NCBI GenBank assembly: GCA_963855995.1
Contig: OY979717.1
Span: 29,773,246-29,837,245, forward strand
Source: Muricea muricata
Lineage: Eukaryota > Cnidaria > Anthozoa > Malacalcyonacea > Plexauridae
Direction of reading: 5' to 3'
DNA: 64,000 nt
The notes under the pieces were generated by a model. That model ran no database searches and was not told the DNA's origin. It saw only the letters and a program-made list of their open reading frames with translations. A program made the position numbers and the translations under genes. Numbering within the stretch: position 1 is the stretch's first letter; each line of letters opens with the position of its first letter. Positions 34,120-46,323 of the stretch are shown one piece after another.

Positions 34120-34265
34120 CTTAGACTCGGCGAAACTTGAAGAGTTGTCTGTTGAGTCATTGATCGTTTGGCTAAGTAAATTTGTGCAAGGAGTTGCGAA
34201 AAAGAATGGAGAACGATATCCTCCACGAAGTATTTACTCGATAGTTAGTGGTCAAGACACTCATC
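34120..34265 (+). pseudogene. Crypton-like / DUF3504-type tyrosine recombinase N-terminal fragment
   Basis: The frame reads KLEELSVESLIVWLSKFVQG, then VAKKNGERYPPRSIYSIVSG. The L..WL.KFV.E.RKK.G..YPP.SLY.I..G pattern is the N-terminal DNA-binding part found in Crypton recombinases and their domesticated animal relatives. The rest of the gene is not present. It is only about 45 codons, so the assignment rests on one block. Confidence 0.55.
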
Positions 34266-34303
34266 ATGATGTTTTATTAATGAGTATTCTATCACATTTA
34301 CAG

Positions 34304-34410
34304 CAGGGTTGGTAGATTACCTACATAAATAAGCCAAATTTTTAACAACACTCATTGTTTTCCTTTGTATTTGCCTTTTGTTGTCTGTCTCATAAAATCT
34401 ACCAACCCTG
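34304..34410. mobile_element. 107-bp MITE, hAT-like
   Basis: Ends CAGGGTTGGTAGATT and exact complement. Flanks ATTTACAG and ATTTAAAC agree at 6 of 8 bases, compatible with an aged 8-bp duplication. Confidence 0.65.
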
Positions 34411-34431
34411 ATTTAAACACAGTGATGTTTG

Positions 34432-34572
34432 GTTGAATGTTTGTTTGTCTTAACTGTGCCTTGCTTCCTTAAATTCACATGCATGTGAATGAAAAGGCTA
34501 GGACAAGCTAACACAAAACATGCACGTGAATTTAAGGAAGCATGGCACAGTTTAGACAAACAAACATTCAAC
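34432..34572. repeat. 141-bp hairpin
   Basis: GTTGAATGTTTGTTTGTCTT, ACTGTGCC and CTTCCTTAAATTCAC on the left are reflected on the right around a centre near 34501. Non-coding; probably a foldback MITE. Confidence 0.7.
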
Positions 34573-34579
34573 TGTCATA

Positions 34580-34905
34580 TTGGCATTCCTCTAATTCACT
34601 TACAACTAAAAAGCTCACGCAGATCGCTGATCTCATCACCTTTCATAACCCCTATGGAACCTTCTACTACCTTACCAACACCGAATGAGAATAACAAGAG
34701 TAAAACGCATTCCATGGCAACCAATGACCATCCAGTAGAAAACCCTCAGCCAATCAGACGCTCACGCAGACATCGATCAACACCGCAACAAAAAGCGCGA
34801 AGTTTGAAACAATATCCATCTTTCTGATGAAGACTCGAAGAACCGAGTCGAAAGCTCAAAACAATAAAATTTTAATCCAGAGAACACTATAAATTTGTAT
34901 AAATT
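34580..34905 (+). mobile_element. 3' end of a retroelement, perhaps Penelope-like
   Basis: The proline/threonine/glutamine-rich frame ends in a stop after QQKARSLKQYPSF, directly followed by GATGAAGACTCGAAGAACCG and AGTCGAAAGCTC, then AATAAAATTTT. A 'GAAGA..CGA...GTCGAAA' tail next to the poly(A)-like end is common for Penelope-like and LINE elements in cnidarians. No enzymatic motif is left, so the class is uncertain. Confidence 0.4.
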
Positions 34906-34954
34906 AAATTTTTAATAAAATGCCTGGATTACAAATCATCAAATTATTATATAT

Positions 34955-35370
<416 letters not shown>

Positions 35371-35538
35371 ACTGTCAATCCCGAAAAGGTTGTCCAGGCG
35401 AAATATACTATAATACATATATATCGATCACGTGGTTACTGTAATATATGCGTCAACACGAAGATTTTATCATGCGTGTTAATTGCGCGTTCGATTAGCG
35501 TGGAAATTAAAACCTGTTTGCAGTATATACTGTACACA

Positions 35539-36130
35539 ATGCCGAGACCATATTCGGCGCATGATTTGCGTTGGAGAATGGTTATCAGACTATTTTATCA
35601 AAGGAGGTATAAAGAAATAGCATCACAGTTATTTGTTTGCCCGAAAACTGTATACCGGACGATTACGTTTTTGAATAGCGGTGATGCGAAGCCGTATCGT
35701 CTTGGTCGGCCTACTGGAAGCGCGAGTTTATTCGATCATCAACCCAGAGTCTATCCATAATGGATTGTATTCTTCGAACAACTCGAATACGGCTACATGA
35801 AATAGCTAACTACATTAACAATGCTACTGGCTCTTCATTTCGTCCACAGACGTTGTGTCACGCTGTTCACATGCTTGGAATGACGCGTAAAAATGTAGGT
35901 CATTGAACCGATTGAAGTATTGACATTGGTTGGCTATTGACTAACATTGCAAGTTGTTTTATCGTCAGTGTAGCTAAAATATTAAAATACTACAGATACA
36001 ACGTATTGCTCTTCAAAGAAATGATGACCTAAGACAGCAATTTAAAGCCGAAATAAGCGTATTTATTCACCAATTCGTATTCCTCGATGAAACAGGCATT
36101 GCACGTATTAAGGAACGATCTATACCGCTG
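35539..36130 (+). pseudogene. Tc1/IS630-like transposase 5' half (left arm)
   Basis: ATG, then [39 protein letters not shown] (helix-turn-helix) and RLGRPTGSA. Past a stop near 35758 the frames resume with RLHEIANYINNATGSSFRPQ and TLCHAVHMLGMTRK. Further on, LRQQFKAEISVF and FVFLDETG carry the first catalytic aspartate (codon at 36086-36088). The remaining DDE domain is missing. It is a family of cnidarian Tc1-like transposases whose N-terminus resembles IS630. Confidence 0.8.
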
Positions 36131-36239
36131 TCATAATATATTTTGATGGTCAACATTTTTGTTTATTGAGTTATACTTTTTGTTGAAGGATAAACGAATT
36201 ACTCGTTAGTATGGATAAAATACTCGTGGGTTGTGCAAG

Positions 36240-36435
36240 ATATTAAATTGTGTTATTATGCCTCTGGGAATTTAAACGAATTGTCTACATGAATGGCAGA
36301 AGTATTTTCATTGTTATAATTTGACGTAATTATTGTGTTGCTGTTCGTTTTACATGTAGAAGCTAATTTAAATTCAAAGAGGCATAGCAAGGCAATTTAA
36401 CAACAATAGTATCATTTCTAAAGGAACACACTTTA
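36240..36435. mobile_element. Foldback MITE (family 2, copy 2) in the palindrome spacer
   Basis: Matches 10612-10852 (GTGTTATTATGCCTCTG, GAATTGTCTACATGAATG, ATTTGACGTAATTATTG, ATTTCTAAAGG). Being itself a hairpin, it may have provided the fold that joined the two arms (inference). Confidence 0.8.
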
Positions 36436-36559
36436 CAGTACAATCTGTCACAACCCACGAGTAATTCGTTTATCCTTCAACAAAAAGTATAACTCAATGT
36501 ACAAAAATGTTGACCATCAAAATCTATTATGACAGCGGTATAGATCGTTCCTTAATACG

Positions 36560-37073
36560 TACAATGCCTGTTTCATCGAGGATACGAGTTGGTTTGGATT
36601 GAATACGCTTACTTCGGCTTTAAACTGCTGTCTGAGGTCATCATTTCTTTGAAGAGCAATACGTTGTATCTGTAGTATTTTAATATTTTATTTACACTGA
36701 CGATAAAACAACTTGCAATGTTAATCCATAGCCAACCAATGTTAAATACTTCAATCAGTTCAGTGACCTACATTTTTACGGGTCATACCAAGCATGTGAA
36801 CACCCTGACACAATGTCTGTGGACGAAATGAAGAGCCAGTAGCACTGGTGATGTAGTTGGCTATTTCATGTAGCCGTATCTGAGGGGTTCGAAGAATACA
36901 ATCCATTATGGATAGACCCTTCATGATCGAATAAACTCGCGCTTCCCGTAGGCCGACCAAGACGATACGGCTACGCAATAACTGTGATGCTATTTCTTTA
37001 TACCTTCTTTGATAAAATAGTCTTTGATAACCATTCTCCAACGCAAATCATGCGCCGAATATGGTCTCGACAT
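36560..37073 (-). pseudogene. Tc1/IS630-like transposase 5' half (right arm)
   Basis: Mirror copy of the left-arm gene. Minus frames contain [16 protein letters not shown], then RLHEIANYITSATGSSFRPQ, TLCQGVHMLGMTRK and a DETG-equivalent codon near 36576. It has lost about 49 bp of the helix-turn-helix and is frameshifted. Confidence 0.8.
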
Positions 37074-37241
37074 TGTGTACAGTATATACTGCAAACAGGT
37101 TTTAATTTCCACGCTAATCGAACGCGCAGTTAACACGCATGATAAAATCTTCGTGTTGACGCATATATTACAATAACCACGTGATCGATATATATGTATT
37201 ATAGTATATTTCGCCTGGACAACCTTTTCGGGACTGACAGT

Positions 37242-37266
37242 ATATACATATATATATATATATATG

Positions 37267-37305
<39 letters not shown>

Positions 37306-37537
37306 ATATATATATATATTGATATATATATATATATTGATATATATATATATTGATATATATATATATTGATATATATGTATATATTGATATATATATG
37401 TATATATTGATATATATATGTATATATTGATTATATTGATATATATATATATATTGATATATATATATATATATATATATTGATATATATATATATATAT
37501 ATATTGATTATATTGATATATATATATATATATATAT

Positions 37538-37573
<36 letters not shown>

Positions 37574-37593
37574 ATATATATATATATATATAT

Positions 37594-37645
<52 letters not shown>

Positions 37646-37751
37646 ATATATATATATATATATATATATTGATATATATATATATATATATATATATTGA
37701 TATATATATATATATATTGATATTGATATACATATATATATATATATATAT

Positions 37752-37835
<84 letters not shown>

Positions 37836-37842
37836 ATATATA
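37242..37842. repeat. (TA)n microsatellite with TTGA interruptions, middle array
   Basis: About 600 bp of TA broken at irregular steps of roughly 15-35 bp by TTGATA. The same interruption appears in the array at 38506-39053, suggesting that the two were one array split by the mariner-type element. Confidence 0.9.
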
Positions 37843-38505
37843 CAGGGTGTATCAAAAAAAAGGTAATCGAACTTTGCAGTGCTCTAGCGCGTTCATTATA
37901 CAATCTACAGAAATCATTCTTTCGCAGGCGGAAAGACCAGGCTTTTAGCTTTCGATTGTCATCATTTGAAGAAAGATTGGGCAAATATAGCCTGCTCGCA
38001 GCCCGAAATTTTTGGGGAAAATTACGTAATTTTCCCCAAAAATTTCGGGCTGCGAGCAGGCTAGGGCAAATACGAATCAAATGAAAATAGCCGGTCGAAA
38101 TCGCATACTTCCACCTCTGAGCATTATCATTAGGGCAGCGAATAAGAAAAGAAAATTTCATTAATCATTTATCTGTCACGAGAAACAATTGACATCACTA
38201 ATAAAATGCCAGAAGTTTACTACCTAAGCTAAAATTGGTCAATCAATTTTGTAATTTAATTCCCTAATGGGATTAAATTTCAACAGATTTTCAATAAACT
38301 CCCAACGGTGAAAAAATGCGATTTCGACCTGCAATTTTTATCGCATTTGTATTTGCTTGATTTTTCTTCAAATTTTATAAAAACGATGGCAATTAAAAGC
38401 TAAAAGCCTGGTCTTTCCAACTACGTAAGAATTATTTCTGTATGTTAAATATTGAACGCCCTAGAGCACATCAAAGTTCGATTACCTTTTTTTTGATACA
38501 CCCTG
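37843..38505. mobile_element. Mariner-type MITE inserted in the TA array
   Basis: Ends CAGGGTGTATCAAAAAAAAG and near complement, about 110 bp of inverted sequence (GCTCTAG.GCG..CA, GAAAGACCAGGCTTTTAGC), flanked by TA. Non-coding except for a nested palindrome. An array of TA is an ideal target for a TA-specific transposase. Confidence 0.85.
37988..38063. mobile_element. 76-bp perfect palindrome with 9-bp target duplication
   Basis: TAGCCTGCTCGCAGCCCGAA continues to a centre TTAC|GTAA at 38025/38026 and mirrors without any mismatch. GGGCAAATA is repeated on both sides (37979-37987, 38064-38072). It behaves as a minimal transposon consisting only of its two inverted ends. A 9-bp duplication would suit Mutator-like elements (inference). 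Confidence 0.85.
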
Positions 38506-39053
<548 letters not shown>

Positions 39054-39305
39054 CGGATATATCGTGTCTCTCGCGATGCATGTACGTTCTCTTTTGAGAA
39101 TGCAGTCATGGTCCTAAATTCAAAGGCATTAGCCCAGTACTTTCGTTTTTCTTATGCGCATACACGTTAAAATGACACCGCTCCTCCAAAAAGAGTAAAT
39201 TGATGCGATGCATAAAATCTCCATCGATAACTTTGCTAGTCTACATGCAATTATAATAACTTTAGCGAGCATTGTGACGTATTTTGCGAGCTAAAAAAAC
39301 AAATC

Positions 39306-39340
39306 AGCGGGCTAAAATATATTTTAGCCCGCTGACGTAA
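39306..39340. repeat. Short perfect palindrome
   Basis: CAGCGGGCTAAAATA mirrors into TATTTTAGCCCGCTG. The related word GGGCTAAAAT recurs in the hairpin at 39447-39575. Confidence 0.7.
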
Positions 39341-39446
39341 TAGCCAATGAATAAATTGTCGGAAGCCATTTAAGTGTAGTTGTTTTTTTGAAAAGCATAG
39401 TCAAAGTTAAACGTTAAAAGGCCTTTAAAGTTATTATAATGGTAGT

Positions 39447-39575
39447 AGAGTTGATGTTCTTGGCCATAAATATGTTTTTGGCCCTCCTCAGAGCTCATTT
39501 TAACCCTCGTTACGCTCGGGCTAAAATGATTTTGAGTCGGGCCAAAAACATATTTATGCCCGCGAACGTCAACTC
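39447..39575. repeat. Hairpin of about 130 bp
   Basis: AGAGTTGA.GTTC and GGCCATAAATATGTTTTTGG on the left are reflected on the right around an inner TTTTA.CCCTCG / CGGGCTAAAA hairpin. A small non-autonomous element is likely. Confidence 0.6.
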
Positions 39576-39579
39576 TGTT

Positions 39580-41104
39580 GTTATATTACCGCGGTCAATA
39601 TACACACAATACAAACGAAATATGTTAGTAATTGCAATATCTCGTTTCGAACGGAAATTCTTCTTCCTATTTTATTAATCACTTCTAGAAATTTAATTAA
39701 AATTGTTGTAGCTTAAGATACGGTGCTCAAAATTAATAAAGTAATTTGATTATTTTATTGATGCCCTTCGTCGTCAGCATTAACTTCCCGACACAAACGC
39801 GTTTCGCTCGAAACGCCGAAATCTTCTTTATCTTATATTAAACTCACTCGACTAGCAGCTATAAAGTACTATAAAAAACGTAATCCAACTTACAATTGAT
39901 GCAGTATAACTCTGACCGAACAAACTGCTTTAATTTCGAGTTTAATTTCGAGTTTTGTTAAGATTTGATTAATCACTAATCCGGCACGGAAACGAGCCCA
40001 CATAACTCATGATTCTTATAACAGGTCATGCAGTAAAGTGTTTTGCAGAGAAATACTTCAAAAGGTCACCAGCAGTTTAAAATATTAAAAAAACAACAGC
40101 TTTATTTGAAAAAATATGTTAAAATGTTTAAAAAACATTGAATGAATTAATAGTCGTGTTGGATAAGGTTTACTGCGTGTGTGATTGCGATTTTTCATTA
40201 GTACTTCTCCAACCGTGTAATTTCCTGTACTAATCTTTAGCCTGATCCTTCGTCTCCTTAACGAGGTGTCACTAGTTCGTTCTAAGCAAATAATAACTTC
40301 AGCAGAAGAAATTTACGAGAAGCGGTAATTTTGAGACGCCTCTAAATTTGTATAATTATAATCTTGTCGTCAAGCGTAACGGACTCACGGCCTGTAAGCA
40401 ATTTGTTTGCAATTTTCCACTTTGAGAAGTTAAATTTTTAGCGCAATGAAAAAGACATCGGATGTTTATTTAGAAAACCCGATTAAATATTAAAAAGTAT
40501 TGTTCAACTTTTTAACATTAATGCATCTTTCCCGCTTCGCAGCTTCGCAAACTCAGTGCAAAGATAGTTCAATGAGCAGATTTCCGCAAACGATAACAAG
40601 AAGCGTAGACATTTTGAAGGTTTAAATCGAAGAAAACAAGACTCTAGATGTAGCCTAATTGAACTTGTAGCAGAACATTAGCACAGTTGGTGGACATGTT
40701 CAAGTGTCTCACAACATTTTTATAATAATTTAGCTAAATTAATATGATTATTGACATTTTTCAAAAAAAAATTATTGCTATAAACTAAATCTATGTCATA
40801 AAATATATTTCAATCATGAATCCCTAGAAAGTCAACATGATGTACATTTTATGTAAAGAACTTTATTTGTCGAAGAAACCTAGTGTTCATGTTTTTGAGG
40901 TTTTGTTTTAATTGGTGAGATAATAAAATGTCTCAGCAGAACAGGCACAAGTCTAATTGTTGCTCTCATTAACAAAAAAATTCTCCCATTAGTTAGTAAT
41001 CAAATGTGTAAGTAATTTTGCCCTTAAAGATATGGAGTGCATTTAAGAATTAGTCGCACTATTTTTAACCAATCAGATTGAAAAAACACCATACATTTTA
41101 AAAA
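39580..41104. other. Non-coding stretch upstream of gene B
   Basis: A+T-rich, with no coding segment recognised. A 'TTCGCTCGAAACGCCGAAATC' type motif (near 39807) resembles the tail of a LINE or Penelope-like element but is too short to assign. Confidence 0.35.
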
Positions 41105-41111
41105 ATGGAAA

Positions 41112-41162
41112 TTAATTTTATATAATTACGCAGTTTGTCATTGACGACAAGCATCAGTTATC
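41112..41162 (+). promoter_or_regulatory. Likely core promoter and 5' UTR start of gene B
   Basis: TTTTATATAATTACGC followed by AGTTTGTCATTGACGACAAG, matching the blocks before exons 1a and 1b, about 120 bp before the ATG. Confidence 0.4.
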
Positions 41163-41236
41163 GCGCAACCTGCAACGTTCTCGGAACAACAAAGAGTAGT
41201 TCCTGTTGGCTCGAAGAAGTTTCTCAAAAGGATAGA

Positions 41237-41336
41237 ATGGGTGCAATTTTCTATGTTACTTTTCTGCTCAAAAGTTTCACAATCCTCGCAGCAATGTCAA
41301 CACAAACGTATTTTCGAAGAATGTCAAAATACGGTG
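41237..41336 (+). CDS. Gene B exon 1: signal peptide
   Basis: The ATG gives 33 codons plus one base and a donor GTAAGT. MGAIFYVTFLLKSFTILAAM is a signal peptide, and STQTYFRRMSKYG is shared with exons 1a and 1b. It is 30 bp shorter than those exons because of an in-frame deletion of the SSQSNAK segment. Spliced to 46324-46553 and 50412-51056 it gives 975 bp, or 324 residues. Confidence 0.8.
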
Positions 41337-41905
41337 GTAAGTAAACATGCAGATGTTTGCAATCTTTATTTTCCCTATAACACGTTTGATTTAAGGTGGG
41401 TCTATACGTTTTACAATTCACAACATTATAATAATCCAGAAACACAAGTTTCTTGCTTCTACATGTTGATATAAAGACGAAATTTGTTTCAAAGTATTAA
41501 ATTCGGTTGCCAGGGCAAAACACGTGTATTAGGGTGTAATAAAACTTACGTCTAAATCTTTTCCGACTCATACGCAAGAAAATTCCGTAAATAGTATGAT
41601 GACATTCACTTAAAGTCGAAGCCTTTGCTTCTGCGGACGAGAATGTACGTGCGTAATCGCATGGCGCTGAGTAAAATGAACGGTTGATTTCATGTGCGTT
41701 TTCAACTATTCACATGAAAAGGTTGAAAAAATGAGCTGTATACAGTTTCCAGTCTTTTTCATTATTAGTTTAAATTGCTCTTCGTGTCAAATGGTTTTCT
41801 GTTTGACTTCAAGAAAAGTCGATTTTGTTTCTAATTTTAGTACCACGCTATTTTCAATCAGCAGGCCGCCAGGAAATTTCATGTACAATCAGTTTCAAAA
41901 GTAGT

Positions 41906-42132
41906 TGGGACACATGCGGTTTCACATGACATGTGTTTGTCCACAATTATCCCGGCCCTTTAAAAATTTTCCCTCCTCTCCCCCCCCCCCCCCCTCCCCA
42001 ATTCAATGTTGGTGCCGATTTCTGAATATGATTTCTACCATTATTTGCAGTAAACGCGTACCAACATTGAATAGGGGGCGAGGGGGGAAAGAAGTTTTTC
42101 AATATTTTAGTTAAAATTGTGATTTGTCCCAA
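41906..42132. mobile_element. Inverted-end element of about 227 bp with poly-C tract
   Basis: GTTGGGACA at the left and TGTCCCAAC at the right; inner C-rich and G-rich tracts and ATTCAATGTTGGT / ACCAACATTGAAT also pair. It lies in intron 1 of gene B. Non-coding. Confidence 0.65.
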
Positions 42133-42399
42133 CACATTTGAAAGTGATTGTATGTAAATTAATACGCAAAATATTCATGCTTTCGCACTTGTAGTCGTGG
42201 CTCAAAAGAGAACAGTTTAAACATACCAAAACACACCGTTTATAATTTCGTTGAATGATTATGGAATGTTTATCGTAGACCTACATTCACTGGTCTTTTC
42301 ACTAATTCCCGTAGCTTCATTTCTCTTGCCTACAAGCGCTCTTTAGTCTCATGTTTACTACATCGAACTGTTAACCTCTAGCTGTTCCAGCCATGAGGC

Positions 42400-43235
42400 A
42401 CCCACGTTCAACTTGAAGTTGTTTGAAATCTGCCCGATCGTCTTGTTCATCGCTTTCTTAACAATATCTTCGAACCCAAACCCACTGTTCACACAATTCC
42501 TAAGAAAATTGTCTATTTCTGCCTTCCCTTCACTGGCTCACACTCTCTTCCAATTCGCAATCAAATCACCTAACTTTGCAATGCTGCTTATCCACATCTC
42601 AACATTCGATTTGTATTTCGCTCCTCTACACGCATCTCCTCTTTCTTTCCTTTTAAGGATAAAGTCCCCAAGTTTATGAGATCTTGTATTGTATACTTAT
42701 TTCAAGTGTTGATGCTGTTCCGCGTCGTAAGTGCGTCAAACCACGCGCCATTTACCCACCAGAGTATCAGAACACTTGGGAATCTCTTCTTTAACAGTAA
42801 AAGCGTCATCCAATCCAGTCATGTCGAGCATTTTCTCTTATTTAAATTCTACCGGTCACTCTGCCAACTTTGACGATTTTAAAATTCTCTCCTGTTGCTC
42901 CGACACTTATGAATTAATGATTCACGAAAGCCCTATTTCAGTTATCCAAGCTCAAACCCTCTCTTGACGTACAGGGCAGCTCAATTCCGCTCAACCACCT
43001 ATATAATTCGCTGTTTTTGTGTGTGTTTTGTCCCCCTGTTTGTATCGTCCTGTTGTGTACTATTCTTTACTCTGTTATCCTTCATCATCCTTAATGCTTT
43101 GTAATATGACACCATGTGCATAGATAATAACTAGCTTATATATACATTCATAATCTCATGCAATAGATTTATACTATTAGTCTGAAGATACGAAACGTTA
43201 GAAATAAAATTATTTTAAAATCTTAATAGTATATT
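42400..43235 (+). pseudogene. Penelope-like element, C-terminal (GIY-YIG) fragment
   Basis: In shifting frames the sequence reads KLSISAFPSLAHTLFQF, then IKSPN, SIVYLFQVLMLFRVV where the better copy at 47 kb has VVYLFKCRCCSASYVGQ, then TTRHLPTRVSEHLGIS and STGHSANFDDFKIL. The element ends at GTCTGAAGATACGAAACGTT AGAAATAAAA. The YLF.C..C...Y.GQT....R..EH block is the GIY-YIG endonuclease region of Penelope-like elements. Many frameshifts; dead copy in intron 1 of gene B. Confidence 0.75.
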
Positions 43236-44510
43236 GCTTTAATGGCCTTACTAAAAGTTATATGTTAGGTTCTAATATTTATTATAAAAATCCGTTTTCC
43301 GCCTGGCAAATCTATGGTTACGATATTGCTCAATCGAAATAGCCAAGAGGCGAAATTTACATAACAAAACAATCACAACGTTTTGTTTATCTCTGTGTTT
43401 AATAAATCGTAAATTTGTACTCCATGAAATATTAGGTATCTATCCACAATATCTTTCACTAAGCCGCATCATGCAATGGCATGCAATGGATATATTTTGG
43501 AATGAACAAAGATGAAAGCCCATAAAATCTCGTGCTTTTATTGGCCAGTGCCCATGTTCTGCAGACTGAATTTTGCATGCATTCAAGTTTGAATAAACAT
43601 TTATACACAGCATGAGATGATATTTTTCTATGATGGTGGTATTTGAAGTACTTGGTTTTTTATTCAGAGCCCTGTATATACGATTTATACATCTCCATGG
43701 GTTCACGACGGATAAATTAATCTCCACTCAAATGATCACCTAGTATGACATCAAAATTTTATTAAGTCGTATCACTATCAAATACACTCTTAAAATTAAA
43801 ATTAAGACACCACCAAATAAAATCGTTTTGAACAGCTGTCTTTTATCAGAAACACACATGTACTTTGTGTTTTGATAAAAGAAACTCAAACAGTTTGTTT
43901 GAATATTTTTTATTTTCAGTCCCGCCTGGTATGCCATTGCTAAAAAGGCCAGCTTACCAAATAATCCAAGATTTTTGGATTATTTGGCAACTTGGCAATC
44001 AGAGTTTGCCCGAGTCCCTCACGCGTGCAAGAGTTAAACACAGGAACCCGCGGGACACGAGGATGTTAAAACTACAGGCATGGCTGTGTAACAATGATGC
44101 GTCTGTATATTTGCGTCTCTCGGTTGCACGAGTCATTTAAAGAAATTATAAATGAATGACAGAAAGAAATTATAAGCCATTGATAGGTATAATGGCACAT
44201 TTATTTTAGTTTGCTTCAAGTTTTTCTACATATCATGTGAAAATCATGCTCCCTAGTGGCTCACTAGTAAAAAATAACATGGGTTCGTTTTTTGTACTAA
44301 AATTAGAAACAAAACGGCTCCTTTTTGAGCGTGCTTAACACGTCTTAAGTCAAGCAGAAAACTACTCAAGGAAAATCGGCCTAAACAAAATTCGAATTCG
44401 TATTAAGAGACATCTAAACTACAATATTATTAACGGAAGAACTAATCCCTCGAGAAGCTAAGTGGGCATACATTTTTCACCCTCTGCCTCCCTGAGTATA
44501 CTGGAAAATC
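43236..44510. other. Intronic stretch with small palindromes
   Basis: Holds two short hairpins: TTTATCAGAAACACACATG with its mirror at 43840-43880, and CCAAATAATCCAA with its mirror at 43958-43992. No coding sequence is recognised in either strand. Confidence 0.4.
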
Positions 44511-44511
44511 A

Positions 44512-44640
<129 letters not shown>

Positions 44641-44653
44641 GTATATATTTCTT

Positions 44654-44788
44654 CATGGGAAGTGCTGAGGTATGGCATTTGCACACAAGTTAATTTGTTT
44701 TCACAAAACGAACGATTGCAGCAAGCAAGTTGGTTTTGAGAACATAAATCAACAAGTGTGTAAGTGCCATAAAAAAGCACTTCCCATG
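44654..44788. repeat. Hairpin of about 135 bp
   Basis: CATGGGAAGTGCT, TATGGCA and CACAAGTT at the left are answered by AACAAGTGTGTAAGTGCCATA and AGCACTTCCCATG at the right. Probably a foldback element that inserted next to the TA array. The stretch to 45370 holds nothing recognised. Confidence 0.6.
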
Positions 44789-45374
44789 CACGAACATGAA
44801 ATGTGATAATTTTTATTTTTAATTATTATTTGTCAGTATTATAAAAAACAACAAATAAAATCAAAAAACAAAAAACAACTTGTGGGCACCAGGCTTTAAA
44901 CTATCCATAAGGAGGAATGGACTTCAGCAATGGATCATCATCAAATCATCTGGGTCGTTATCTTTATTTTAGACAAAAGCTTATAAATTCTCTCTTAATT
45001 TGTTTCTAAATTCGCCATAAATTGTAAATACATGCATGTAGGTTAATATTTGTTATATATTGTTTACAGAAGGTCCAGGAGAAGGTTATTCACTCAACTG
45101 GCATATATTTTTAACCTGCTTTCTCCCTCTCCTTCTCAAATTTTCGAAAACATGCAAGCTCTTTATGCTTAAGGAGGAAACGTGGGCGTGTGGGTGTTCA
45201 AATAGCATGCATTCCTTTTTTTGTTTAGGTTGTTTACCTGAAATCTATTTTTGTGTTGGCAGGCCGAAACTATTTCCGATCTTTAATTAAGCAAGTTATT
45301 TTTTTTACTTTCAAAATACCATAGCTATAGCTATGTACACTCATAACTATATATACATATATACTCAATCAGAA

Positions 45375-45795
45375 AGTTTACACCAAATCAGTCCTGAAAA
45401 GCACTTGCAATAGTACATTGACTCTTCAAGGTGTAAATTCACTCGAATATGGTGTCCCTATGGAGGCAACCAATTTACAACAAATCAGTGCGGGAAAACA
45501 CTGTCAAGTGTATGTTTACTCTTAAAGGTGTGAATTTACGCCACTTTAGTGTTCCTATGGAGGCAAGCATTTTACACTGAATTTGTGTAAAGTAACACTT
45601 CTTAGTGTTGGTTTATTTTTTCAAGTGTAAACTTACACTTGGGCGGTGTATATAACTTACACCCGTTTGGTGTTGCTTTACACCACTATAGGTAAATTAA
45701 CCTTTATTTCTGGTGTATATTTACACTAAGTTGGTGTCCCACGGAGCCAAACATTTACACCAATTTTGGTGTTGGCCCAACACCTGAAAATTTAA
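45375..45795. repeat. Cluster of GTGTAAA/TTTACAC motifs
   Basis: About 420 bp with some 20 direct and inverted copies of a core GGTGTAAATT or its complement, spaced irregularly, plus two copies of GTCCCTATGGAGGCAA-like sequence. It could fold into many alternative hairpins. It is non-coding and looks like a degenerate short tandem family or the interior of a non-autonomous element. Confidence 0.7.
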
Positions 45796-45807
45796 AGTGT
45801 AATGGAG

Positions 45808-46115
45808 TAGATGGTTTGGAAACTCATTAGAATAACAATATAACTCATTATCTATGTTGGTCAACGTTTATTCAAAAATATGGCTCTTCTTCGTCACGTG
45901 TGTATTGTGTTTTCGCCAAATCCACCAATAGAAATTCTTAAATTACCCTATTGTTCAAGTTGCGGATGGCTAAATTTCCTAAAACGTTGCTATTGGTTAG
46001 TTAGGTGAAAATACAATACGCACGGGACGACGAAGGACCTCATTCCTGCATAAACCAGAACAAAAACATAGATAATGACTTATATTGTAGTTCTAATGAG
46101 TTTCCAAACCATCTA
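45808..46115. mobile_element. 308-bp foldback MITE
   Basis: TAGATGGTTTGGAAACTCAT and complement at the ends; arms about 125 bp including TCGTC.CGTG.GTATTG and CCAATAG. Located just upstream of exon 2 of gene B. Non-coding. Confidence 0.8.
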
Positions 46116-46323
46116 GCTCTATTAACTATGAAAATACTAAGTCTTTCCTCCAAACATAAATTACATCTTTTTGGATCCTCCAATGTAAGAAATAAACTTA
46201 TTTTTGGCCACTTTATGGTGAAATTCGTTTTGTTTTGCTTTCAGTGCAAAACGTGTTTCGAAAGTTCCGTTTCGTTTGAACTTTTTTTTGCGTAAAGGAT
46301 TTAATATGATTCCTGTATCGTAG

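Larger units (their letters stand above)
35371..37241. repeat. 1.87-kb palindrome of two truncated Tc1/IS630-like elements
   Basis: Left arm about 35371-36225, right arm about 36450-37241. Outer ends CTGTCAATCCCGAAAAGGTT and complement; inner ends around CGAATTACTCGTGGGTTGTG. The right arm lacks about 49 bp of the left arm (35640-35690), and the left arm has a small duplication near 36205. The spacer holds a MITE. Both arms carry a transposase 5' half reading towards the centre. Both sides border (TA)n arrays. Confidence 0.85.

Noticed and set aside
42413..42967. Three overlapping open frames as a secreted protein gene
   Set aside because: They are frameshifted pieces of a Penelope-like C-terminus, as shown by the better copy at 46.9-47.4 kb.
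45375..45795. CRISPR array
   Set aside because: The repeats are short, variable, in both orientations and irregularly spaced, in a eukaryotic intron.
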